NCBI GenBank assembly: GCA_018222765.1
Contig: JAAEZT010000016.1
Span: forward strand, 1 to 64,000
Direction of reading: 5' to 3'
Origin: a bacterium
GTDB lineage: Bacteria > Verrucomicrobiota > Verrucomicrobiia > Verrucomicrobiales > Akkermansiaceae
DNA length: 64,000 nucleotides
Shown here in pieces: positions 27,011-34,850 of this stretch. The notes under the pieces were generated by a model. It was not told the DNA's origin, ran no database searches, and saw nothing but the letters and a program-made list of their open reading frames with translations. The position numbers and the translations under genes were made by a program. How positions within the stretch are numbered: the first letter of the stretch is position 1; each line of letters starts with the position of its first letter.

Positions 27011-28372
27011 TTACTCCGGTTCACTGGTTTTTTTTTCTTCGGGCGCTTCTGTCTTCTCCGGTGCCACTTTGGAGTTCTCGTGGCGTGTGATTTCGCTGAG
27101 AATGCGTCGATCCAGATTTAATTCTCCTAATGAGGGGTGGGTTGCTGAGAGGGTGTCGTCGCCGAGAGTCACCGCGGAGAGGCTTAGTGCTCCTCCTGAA
27201 TGCATTGCCAATTTAAAGGGAGGTCTTTTTGAGAGGGCTTTATCTTTTTCCGAGAAATAGAGAACAGCGCAATGCTCTGTTGGAACTGCGAGAGTTTCAC
27301 TGAGTAATGGTGAACTCACCGAGAAGTGCCCCTGATTGTCAATGATCTCAAACCCGGTGACGCTTCCGCTAAAACGGTCACCATCCCCTGTGGCGAGAGT
27401 GTCGCTTTGTTTGTCTGCTCTTGACTCGCGACGAAGTTTTTGGGTTACGGTGTCCCACTCTTTGACGATGATTTTTTTGATGTAAAGGTCCCCACTGTTG
27501 GAACTGGAGCTTTTATAGATGAGGCAGGTGCCCATGGGGGGAGTCTTGGGGTCGATTCCCTGTTTGATATACTCGCCATCGAGATACAGGTGGATGATTC
27601 CTTCCCGGCGATTGATTCTGAGTTCGACGGTAAGCTCTTTATTTCCTGATTTGAAGCTGTCGAGGTTGAGTTTCGATGAAATGAGGGAGTGATATCGACT
27701 TCCTTGAACTTCTTTGCTGAGTTGGCGCCGCACCTCCAAACCGCTGGAATTAACGGTGAGAAGGTAGTTGTTGGATCCAAGTTCCGGGTCAATAGAGGTT
27801 TTGTCGCTACAGACGAAGACCTGTAGTTTTGGAGAACTGTTCCAGGTAAAGGTGGTCGACAAAATAAAGTCCTCGGGAAGATTCATCTCCCGTCCGATGG
27901 AGCCCGCCTTGCTGGCACGCAGGGAATTGTTGTAATAATCCCAATCGTTTTCGTGTTCCCAGCCATCGATTCCCTTTGGTCCCTGGAAGATGGCTTTCTG
28001 GGGAGTGACGCTGAAAAAGACGGAGTCGACATCAGCCCGGGAAGCTTCCAGAGGTCCGGCAAACCAAGTGTCGAATGAGAGGGTCGAATCGTTCAAGCCG
28101 GTGATGCGTCCTGGGAGGGAGTCACCGTTCTTCAGATTGATTAACTGGGAATGAGTCGGGTTGCCGGTAAGGTCGCCATTGTCGAAGCGAATATGTCGTA
28201 GCTCGTCGCCGATGATCTGGAGTGGCGCTGTGCTGTGGGGAGAGTTGAGGGTTATAGTGTTGTCTGCCAAACCATGGACTTTACCCTCAAAGGTGTTCCC
28301 GTTGTTAAGGGTCACCAGGTCAGTAGCTGGGGCACTTAGGCAGAGAAAGCTCGCTAGAAGAAATCGAAGCAT
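27011..28372 (-). CDS. Secreted '2 + jelly-roll + 2' paralogue B
   Basis: 453 residues from the ATG at 28372, where a signal peptide (MLRFLLASFLCLSAPA) begins; the frame is open to 28498, but that would run into the upstream gene. Same plan as its neighbours: modules 'LNNGNTFEGKVHGL' and 'LKNGDSLPGRITGL', a jelly-roll-like centre with 'GPKGIDGWEHENDWDYY', modules 'DRFSGSVTGF' and 'HPSLGELNLD', and an acidic-basic tail. Thirteen bases downstream of paralogue C. Confidence 0.75.
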   Translation of the reverse strand: MLRFLLASFLCLSAPATDLVTLNNGNTFEGKVHGLADNTITLNSPHSTAPLQIIGDELRHIRFDNGDLTGNPTHSQLINLKNGDSLPGRITGLNDSTLSFDTWFAGPLEASRADVDSVFFSVTPQKAIFQGPKGIDGWEHENDWDYYNNSLRASKAGSIGREMNLPEDFILSTTFTWNSSPKLQVFVCSDKTSIDPELGSNNYLLTVNSSGLEVRRQLSKEVQGSRYHSLISSKLNLDSFKSGNKELTVELRINRREGIIHLYLDGEYIKQGIDPKTPPMGTCLIYKSSSSNSGDLYIKKIIVKEWDTVTQKLRRESRADKQSDTLATGDGDRFSGSVTGFEIIDNQGHFSVSSPLLSETLAVPTEHCAVLYFSEKDKALSKRPPFKLAMHSGGALSLSAVTLGDDTLSATHPSLGELNLDRRILSEITRHENSKVAPEKTEAPEEKKTSEPE

Positions 28373-28385
28373 GGAGTCAGGTATC

Positions 28386-30110
28386 TTATAAATCGTTGAA
28401 CCAGTCAGTGACGTCGAATGATTCGTCATTGAAGCGGAGAAGAGTAGCGGAATCCAGATTGACTTTGAGGTTTCCCAAGAAAGGGGAGTGGCCTTCAAGG
28501 GTCTTATCGGTGGAACCTTTGGGTGTCAGGCTCAGTCTGCCGAGAGGTTTAAAAAGGAGAATCGACGGAGAATCATCCTCCCAGAGATACTTCTCATTGT
28601 CGGCATCTCCCATCGTGGATTTTTTCAATTCAAGGGATGAGATTTCTGAAACAGGAATGGTCATTTCTGCGTAGGCCGTTTTCAGATGAGCAGTGCCTTG
28701 GTCAATTTTGGTGAGGCTTCCTGAGAAGCGGTCTGTGCCATTGATCAGGAGGGCGACGTCCCGCTCTTCGTGCTCCATGCTGAGGGCTGTGTCCCGCAGG
28801 CCGTTCCATGAGGTGACGTAGATATTTGAAAGTCGGACTTTACAATTTCCGCTGGAAGAGAAACCCATCGATTTACCTTGTCCCTCAAAGGCTTGGGGAT
28901 CGGTCCACTGGGCAGCGTAGTTTCCGTTGATATAGAGGATGAAGAATTTCTTCTTGCGATCAAAGCGAAGGTCGACGGTGGCAGTTCCCGTTTCTGATAA
29001 GCTTTGTGAAACTCTGGGTCCGTCGAGTCTCACGATCTGGGCTTTGCCATTATCGTCGAATTCGCAACGGTAAAGGCTCGAGTAGCTGCTCAGGTTGAGG
29101 ACGTAGGAGGATCCAAAGGTATAGGAATGACCGGTGTTGTCGCGCTGAAGCCATGGAATGGATTGCAGGGCATTTCCCTCCTTGAGATCCCAGAGAATTT
29201 CGTGTTTCGGGGCTGGAGGTCCGGAGTCGTCCTCCTCGGTCTTCTTCTCTTCATCTTTCTTTTTCTCTGGAGACTTATCATCGTCTTCAGCGGGCGCGGC
29301 TTCTTCTCCTTCCTCATCCTCCTCCTGGCGGATTTCCGGGATAATGGGACGGGTGAAATCCGCGTGGACAGCGATGTTGAGATTCAGGCGGCCTTTCCAG
29401 CTGACTTCGAATTGCAAGCGTCCGGTATCGGGAAGGTCGGTTTTGCGAACAAGTGGAGCCTGGTCTCTTGCGTTAAAAAAAGCGGCTCCGGAGTAGACCC
29501 AATTGGGGAGTTTTGCTTCGGCCTCCTCTTCGTTTTGATCAATTTCTTCCTTCTGCTCTTCGTCCTTCTTCTTTTCGACTTCTGGATAGGTCAAGAGAAC
29601 CCAATTATCGCTGGTAAATGGTCCCGCGTAAGTGAGTTTGCCATTGAAAGGATTTGGGCTGAGCGATTTCAATTGCTCCCGGGGGATTTTGAGTTCTCCG
29701 AGAACAGGGCTGTCGAGAATGAGGTGCTTGTCAGTGAGGGATTTTATTTCCCCAGGAATTTGATCACCGTTAATGAGCGAGACATGGGAGGTCTTGCTAC
29801 TATGAATCCCGGGGCGGCCACCATTAAAGACGATCTGTCGGATTCCGTCTCTTTTTACCCGCAGTGGTCGATCGATGTCCGGGCGTTTCCAAACTACTCT
29901 GTCGTTGAGCCCACCAAATTTTCCGTGGATCAGGTCGCCGTTATCAAAGCGCATAATGTCCGTTCCGGTCGGATCGGATTTGGGGATTTTCAGGGTACCT
30001 GCTTTTTTTTCAGTTCTGGCTCCGAATGGGTTCCGGCCCTGGAGAAGTTCCAGTCCCGCAGACGTTCCACTGATGAGTGCTGTGAGGCAGAGAATGGTGC
30101 GGGCGATCAT
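28386..30110 (-). CDS. Secreted '2 + jelly-roll + 2' paralogue C, with charged insertions
   Basis: 574 residues, signal peptide MIARTILCLTALISGTSA. Modules 'FDNGDLIHGKFGGL' and 'LINGDQIPGEIKSL', a central domain, then modules 'RFSGSLTKI' and 'SPFLGNLKVNLD', ending in FDVTDWFNDL. It is longer than A and B because of two very acidic/basic insertions (about 180-205 and 265-305, nearly all E, D and K). The central domain keeps 'DLRFDRKKKFFILYINGNYA', aligning with A's 'IRIYLDRRKEG' and B's 'ELRINRREG'. Its ATG overlaps the stop of the upstream gene. Confidence 0.75.
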   Translation of the reverse strand: MIARTILCLTALISGTSAGLELLQGRNPFGARTEKKAGTLKIPKSDPTGTDIMRFDNGDLIHGKFGGLNDRVVWKRPDIDRPLRVKRDGIRQIVFNGGRPGIHSSKTSHVSLINGDQIPGEIKSLTDKHLILDSPVLGELKIPREQLKSLSPNPFNGKLTYAGPFTSDNWVLLTYPEVEKKKDEEQKEEIDQNEEEAEAKLPNWVYSGAAFFNARDQAPLVRKTDLPDTGRLQFEVSWKGRLNLNIAVHADFTRPIIPEIRQEEDEEGEEAAPAEDDDKSPEKKKDEEKKTEEDDSGPPAPKHEILWDLKEGNALQSIPWLQRDNTGHSYTFGSSYVLNLSSYSSLYRCEFDDNGKAQIVRLDGPRVSQSLSETGTATVDLRFDRKKKFFILYINGNYAAQWTDPQAFEGQGKSMGFSSSGNCKVRLSNIYVTSWNGLRDTALSMEHEERDVALLINGTDRFSGSLTKIDQGTAHLKTAYAEMTIPVSEISSLELKKSTMGDADNEKYLWEDDSPSILLFKPLGRLSLTPKGSTDKTLEGHSPFLGNLKVNLDSATLLRFNDESFDVTDWFNDL

Positions 30111-31093
30111 TTTTCGTAGATGGGGAGAAAGCGATAATTAAGAGCCAGGGAGAGTAGAGCGCCGGCGGTGGAAAAGGCCTGCCCTTTGTTTCCTGGAAAA
30201 GAACCGTTGGGAGATTGAATTGTTGAGAGATAACGAATGTTTTTCGAGTTCCACTCGTTCCAGACATTTTCGTCGGCATGAAAAAGGGCCTGGGACATGT
30301 AGTATTCAAAATAATAGGGGTAGTAGCGATCCCGGAAGTTGAGCTTCTTTGAGAGATACTTTGTGCTGGCCTTGAAGGTTTTGGTTCCGTGCTTTTTACC
30401 CAAGGCTTCGCAAAGGAGTCCGATTGCGGTAAGAGTGGGCTTGTCACCAATTCCGGAGGTGTAGCCGAAGCCACCGTCGCTGCCCCGGCATTTTGCCATG
30501 TATTTGGCTGCTTTGGCGAAGGCGGTATCAGGGACTGGGATGCCGGCATTCCGGGCCGCATAAAGTGCGACAATCTGACAACCGGAAACAGTACTGTCGG
30601 CATCGGAGCTATCCGGTGTGTAGCGCCAGGCTCCTCGCGAATTGCGCTTCTGCGCGGAGAGAATGAGGTCGACAGCTTTTTTGAGAGCAGGAGCGATTTT
30701 TTCATCTTGAAACATCCCATAGCATTCGGCCAGCGCGAGGGTGGCGAAACCATGGCTATACATGCTCGTTCCAATGTAGCCGTTACTTTCCTTTTGATTC
30801 TCGATGATGAAGTTGACGGCCTTTTGAATGTTTTGGGAATACGGTCCGTGATTGGGGTCCTCTCCGTGGGCGAGGAAGGCCATGATGCAGAGTCCAACGA
30901 CTCCGGGTTCGCTGCCATAGTGTCCCCCTTCCCAGGCGCCCTCGGCATTTTGATTTTGGGAAAGCCACTTCAGGCCCCGCTTGTAAACGGTTTCGACTTG
31001 AGCGGGAATTGGGTCGGCTTCGCGGCGGGGCAAAGTCTGTCCCATCGAAGAAAGTCCCAAGGACAGGGAAAGAGTAAGTATCAGCAGGCGCAT
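30107..31093 (-). CDS. Exported prenyltransferase/squalene-cyclase-repeat protein
   Basis: 328 residues; signal peptide MRLLILTLSLSLGLSSMG. The rest is an alpha/alpha toroid of repeated units: 'GLKWLSQNQNAEGAWEGG', 'AVDLILSAQKRNSRGAWRY', 'AKYMAKCRGSDGGFGYTS' and 'IRYLSTIQSPNGSFPG', each with the QW-like 'Q-x-x-x-G-x-F/W' ending of the terpene-cyclase superfamily. No catalytic DxDD is present and the protein is exported, so it is a binding scaffold rather than a cyclase (inference). Coupled by ATGA to paralogue C. Confidence 0.85.
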   Translation of the reverse strand: MRLLILTLSLSLGLSSMGQTLPRREADPIPAQVETVYKRGLKWLSQNQNAEGAWEGGHYGSEPGVVGLCIMAFLAHGEDPNHGPYSQNIQKAVNFIIENQKESNGYIGTSMYSHGFATLALAECYGMFQDEKIAPALKKAVDLILSAQKRNSRGAWRYTPDSSDADSTVSGCQIVALYAARNAGIPVPDTAFAKAAKYMAKCRGSDGGFGYTSGIGDKPTLTAIGLLCEALGKKHGTKTFKASTKYLSKKLNFRDRYYPYYFEYYMSQALFHADENVWNEWNSKNIRYLSTIQSPNGSFPGNKGQAFSTAGALLSLALNYRFLPIYEK

Positions 31094-31174
31094 GGGATTG
31101 GTGTGATTGTCGCTTAGGTTAGCCCTGCTCCGAGCGACAGAGTGGAGTCAGGGCGCTTTTAAAAAGCGAAGAAA

Positions 31175-31426
31175 CTACTTCTTCGTTTTGTTATAGGCGT
31201 CGAGAGCCTTTTGGAATTCGGGGGGGAGGGAAGATCCGGGGCTTCCGGCCGCTTTTGGAATGCGGCGTTCGGATTTTGCTCCTTTGCCAACACCATTATT
31301 GGCTTCGTTTGCGGAGTCGGAGTCTCCTTTTTGGCCTTCTCCGCCTTTGTCACCCTTGCCGGGTTTCTGGCCTGGCTTTTCGCCCTTGCCCATCATTTCC
31401 TGCATCATCTGAAGCATGGCACCCAT
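31175..31426 (-). CDS. Possible second half of a split exported protein
   Basis: 83 residues, Met-rich at the start (MGAMLQMMQEMMGKGE), then a long low-complexity Gly-Lys-Pro part, ending PPEFQKALDAYNKTKK. It is in the same frame as the preceding gene, separated from it only by a TGA and six sense codons. It may be a read-through extension of that gene or be translated from its own ATG, which has GAAGGA 6 bases upstream, one of the few Shine-Dalgarno sequences in this window. It has no signal peptide of its own, so as a separate product it would stay cytoplasmic. Confidence 0.5.
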   Translation of the reverse strand: MGAMLQMMQEMMGKGEKPGQKPGKGDKGGEGQKGDSDSANEANNGVGKGAKSERRIPKAAGSPGSSLPPEFQKALDAYNKTKK

Positions 31427-31444
31427 GCTTTGTCCTTCGCCCTG

Positions 31445-31807
31445 TCATGGGCTGCCTTTGGCCTTTTGTTTGGCGGCCTCGTAGATCTTTTCGACAATTT
31501 CAGTTTCGATGGCAATGGTTTCTCCCCCGGTTTCCTGATCCTCCAGGCGCTCGGTGGTTTCGGCCATGAGCATTTCAACTGCAGTAAGCAGTTCGATGAC
31601 TTTGGCGTTGGTTTGCTCGTCTATTAATTCCTGAACATCGGCTGACAGGCTGTCTTGCTTATCGGCGAGGTCATCGGATTTTTCTGCGTGGTTTTTTAAG
31701 GCCTCTACCCTAGCGCTTTCTGTAGGCTTTGCTGCCTTTTCCGGGTCGGCGTAGGCCGAGGAAAAGAGCCCGAGACCGATTAGAGTTGGGAGTATGGTTT
31801 GTTTCAT
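31445..31807 (-). CDS. Small exported helical protein, ends at an in-frame TGA
   Basis: 120 residues from the ATG at 31807, where a signal peptide (MKQTILPTLIGLGLFSSAYA) begins; earlier in-frame sequence overlaps the DUF4175 gene. The mature part is helical and acidic, 'LTAVEMLMAETTERLEDQE' and 'EIVEKIYEAAKQ', like the small proteins that follow DUF4175 genes elsewhere. The stop is TGA followed by C, a weak termination context, and the frame stays open beyond it. Seven bases after the DUF4175 stop. Confidence 0.7.
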   Translation of the reverse strand: MKQTILPTLIGLGLFSSAYADPEKAAKPTESARVEALKNHAEKSDDLADKQDSLSADVQELIDEQTNAKVIELLTAVEMLMAETTERLEDQETGGETIAIETEIVEKIYEAAKQKAKGSP

Positions 31808-31814
31808 CGCTTTT

Positions 31815-34547
31815 TTAGTTTGGTTGTTTCCGGAGGTTGAGTGAGCGGAGCATTTGCTCCAGTGATCTGGTGCGGGATCGGATGTCTTGTTCGGTTTGAA
31901 CCATCCGCATGACTTTGAGCATAAATTCGAAATCTTTTTCTTCCTGGCTGCCGCCTCCATCACCTTCGCCGCCTCCGCCACCGCCATCTTTATCGCCCTC
32001 CAGTTTTTTGGCCCATTCGCGAAGTTTTTCAGCCAGTTGTTTTGATCTCACTGCTGAAGTGAAGCTTTGATTCTTGCCGATTTCCTGACGAAGGGTTTCG
32101 AGTATGGTGTCGATGTTGTAATCCTTCATGTCATCGATTAGTTCCTTGTGGATGTCTTTTTGGGTCCGGGCGTGGAAATGTCCCAAATCCTCTTGAATCC
32201 AGCGAATATCTCCAGTGGTCCGCTTTTGTTGCAGATCAAGTTCTCCAATCAATCGCCCATGGATAGGGTCGAGCTTATCGGGGGTGGCTCCAGTGATTCT
32301 AGATTCGGCCTTTTTGTTTTCACCCCGCATGGCCGAGCCAAATGCTGAAGCAATGCCGTCCTGCTCGGAAGCTGCGCGCTTGAGTCGATTGATGAATGTC
32401 GAGGCTTCGAAATTTTGGTTGGCTTCATTGGCCTTTTTAACGGTTTCCTGCATCTTTTTAAGAGCCTCTTTTTGCTTTTCGATGGCTTTCTTGAGATCCT
32501 TCTCGGTTTTCTCCGGAGTGGATTTTTGATTTTGGGCTTCACCAAGCTTCTTTTCAATTTCGGGAAGGTCTTCTTTGGCGAGTTCCTTCATGCTGTCGAG
32601 AGCCTCGGCCATTTTCTTCATGGTGTCGGTGTCGAGGTCACCATTACGACTGGCGTCCTTGAAAAGCTTTTCCATCTTTTTGGCGATGTCTTCCATTTTC
32701 TCGGCATTTTGTTGCTCGGCGTCTTGGCTCTTGGTGAGCTTGCGTTGGGCGTCCTCTTCTTGCAGCTCTTCGGGAGTTTTCTGTTGGTCGAGACGTTCGT
32801 TTGCGTCGAGGTTGTTCATCTCGCGTCGGGTGGCGTCTTCCAACTCTCCGATGATTCGGTCGAACTTGTTTTTGAGAAGCTGGGCATGTTCGTCACGAGT
32901 CAGGATATAGACAACGATGGGTTCGGAATAGATACGCCCTCGTCCCGGTTTATAATCTTCGGCGTAGGCCGAAAGCATCAGCTTCTGTGGGGTGATTTTG
33001 TAGGTGGCCGGAGAGAAGATGGCGAGCTCGCTGAGTCGGGTTGTTGAGGGGCCTCCAGCTTTAAGAGTCATTGATCCCTCGGCGGGCTTTTCGCTGGAGG
33101 GCGCGGTGAATTCACCTTTCCAAGCGAGACCGATTTCCTTGAGGCCGAAGTCGTCTTCGCAAAGAACTTCGAATTCGAGCACTTCCTCGGCCAAGATGAC
33201 GATCTGTCGTTCGATGCCTTGCATGTAGGAAACCGGGGCCGAGTCTTCCGACGGTTGGATTTTCAAATTAAAGGTTGCGGAACCTGCGAGGCCGTATGAG
33301 TCGGTCCAGTTGAGGGGAATGGAGGCTGGGTGATCAGTTAGACTGAAGGGTTCGATCGAGAGAGTTGAGTCCTTGATGGAGAGTTTTAAGGCTTTGGGTT
33401 TCGGAACGGAAGGGGCGATGATTTCATCGTCTTCGATCAATTCCTTGAGGTTTTCTTCAGGGACGATGTCATCAGGTTCAGCGGTAGAATCGATGATCTT
33501 CTCTTCAGGAATGAGAGTGGCCTGGGCGGTGGAGAGTTCACGGGAAAAGTCACCGAGAAGAGTGATCTTGCTCCCCTCGAGTGCAGTGAGAATTCCGGTG
33601 CGGATGTCGATTTGTTGGGGCTCCAGTTGAAGATATTCCGGAAGATCGACCATTGCTTTTAGATTGGTTAACTCGGGCCGAAGTTCGGGTTGCACTTTGA
33701 TTCGAATAGAAGCGTCTCCGGCTTCCAGGGAAATGAACCCCGTGTCCTGCTGGCCCGGGAAGTCAAATTTGTAAGAGCCATCTTCGGCGAGATCGCTCTC
33801 GAGCCATTCCTGTCCGTTGAAGCTGGCGCGGGCTTTCGCTGGTTTTTGATCGCTGTTCTTTTTTAGAGGAGCAACAAAAGCAAAGGTTTCTCCTTTTGCC
33901 ACTACGAGGGGATTTGGAATTTCGGAGGTGTCGAACTGGGTAAAGGTATAGTGCTCGGTTTCCGAGAAGGGAAGAGCCCAGCGAACGAGGGCGTTTGTGC
34001 CGGCCTTGGGAGCAACAACGAATCCAATGATTGCGAGGAAGACCGCAACGATGACGCCAATGGCGAGTTTGCGATGGCGGGAATTCGGGAGAGCCTCGGT
34101 CATGTCGCGCTTCGCGGCTTGGCGGGCAACGTGCTCCATGGCGGCCGCGCGGAGTTCGGGCGAGAGGGTCTCGCGTGATTCGCTTTGGTCCTGAAGCTCG
34201 ACGATGCCTAGGAGGCGGTCACCGAGTTTGGGGAACTTTTTGGAGATGAGCTTGGCGAGCTGATCCTCTCGGCGATGTCCGAAGACCCAACGGCGCACCA
34301 TGAGCGGTGCGAAAACCGCACTCAACGAGGTGCCGGCGATGAGGATGCTAAATCGAGCTAGGGGAGGGATTGGGAAGATCCGCTCCAGCAGGAAGACGAC
34401 AAGGAAAGAGATGATGAGACCGAAGATTCCCGCGAGAACAGCTTCGGTGACTTTGACTCTCCAGAGACGTTTTTGAAATTCAGCGAGCTGTTTTTGTAGC
34501 TCCTTAGGAATAGGGGCCTGCGGGGCGGATGGAGAGGTCTCGGGCAT
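31815..34547 (-). CDS. DUF4175-type membrane protein
   Basis: 910 residues. Three N-terminal membrane segments (about 36-56, 60-82 and 160-182) are followed by a large extracytoplasmic region: beta-rich, Ig-like to about 570, then a long charged coiled coil (about 580-740, many K, E, Q), and a Gly-rich stretch (GGGGGEGDGGG) before a conserved tail 'FMLKVMRMVQTEQDIRSRT'. This layout fits DUF4175 proteins of Verrucomicrobiota and Planctomycetota, usually near MoxR and DUF58 genes; those are absent here. First gene of a seven-ORF operon of exported proteins. Envelope function is inferred. Confidence 0.85.
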   Translation of the reverse strand: MPETSPSAPQAPIPKELQKQLAEFQKRLWRVKVTEAVLAGIFGLIISFLVVFLLERIFPIPPLARFSILIAGTSLSAVFAPLMVRRWVFGHRREDQLAKLISKKFPKLGDRLLGIVELQDQSESRETLSPELRAAAMEHVARQAAKRDMTEALPNSRHRKLAIGVIVAVFLAIIGFVVAPKAGTNALVRWALPFSETEHYTFTQFDTSEIPNPLVVAKGETFAFVAPLKKNSDQKPAKARASFNGQEWLESDLAEDGSYKFDFPGQQDTGFISLEAGDASIRIKVQPELRPELTNLKAMVDLPEYLQLEPQQIDIRTGILTALEGSKITLLGDFSRELSTAQATLIPEEKIIDSTAEPDDIVPEENLKELIEDDEIIAPSVPKPKALKLSIKDSTLSIEPFSLTDHPASIPLNWTDSYGLAGSATFNLKIQPSEDSAPVSYMQGIERQIVILAEEVLEFEVLCEDDFGLKEIGLAWKGEFTAPSSEKPAEGSMTLKAGGPSTTRLSELAIFSPATYKITPQKLMLSAYAEDYKPGRGRIYSEPIVVYILTRDEHAQLLKNKFDRIIGELEDATRREMNNLDANERLDQQKTPEELQEEDAQRKLTKSQDAEQQNAEKMEDIAKKMEKLFKDASRNGDLDTDTMKKMAEALDSMKELAKEDLPEIEKKLGEAQNQKSTPEKTEKDLKKAIEKQKEALKKMQETVKKANEANQNFEASTFINRLKRAASEQDGIASAFGSAMRGENKKAESRITGATPDKLDPIHGRLIGELDLQQKRTTGDIRWIQEDLGHFHARTQKDIHKELIDDMKDYNIDTILETLRQEIGKNQSFTSAVRSKQLAEKLREWAKKLEGDKDGGGGGGEGDGGGSQEEKDFEFMLKVMRMVQTEQDIRSRTRSLEQMLRSLNLRKQPN

Positions 34548-34850
34548 TGGAATTCTGTGGGAAGGAAGTTAACCTGCCGCTATCAGGTGTAGCCTCGCAG
34601 ACATGTGATGATCCTGCCAGCGGGAATTTCTGATATTGCTCCTTATAAAACGTCACAAAGAGCTAGGTTTTTCCGTAGTTTGAGAGGGAATAGTTAAATT
34701 TCTGGAAATGATTTTGGGGCCCAAATCGGGGTCATTTTTGAAATTGGACGAAATTAGCACGAAAAGGAGGATTTTAAGGCCCTCTTTCTAAGGATTTCGC
34801 TGGTGACAGGTGGAGGCAATTGGTAAAGATGTCTTAAGTTTTTTCCTGTT
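34548..34850. other. Divergent intergenic region between the DUF4175 operon and ftsZ
   Basis: 303 bases without a supportable ORF. It must carry promoters for both directions, but I find no pair of good -35/-10 boxes with proper spacing on either strand. The half near ftsZ is T- and A-rich and ends TTTTTTCCTGTT directly before the ATG, without a Shine-Dalgarno sequence. Confidence 0.6.

Noticed and set aside
30107-31093. Squalene-hopene cyclase
   Set aside because: The protein is half the length, exported and lacks the DxDD acid motif. Only the QW-like toroid repeats are shared.
31445-31447. TGA as a selenocysteine codon
   Set aside because: No stem-loop resembling a bacterial SECIS was seen right after it, and the position is in low-complexity sequence without a catalytic role.
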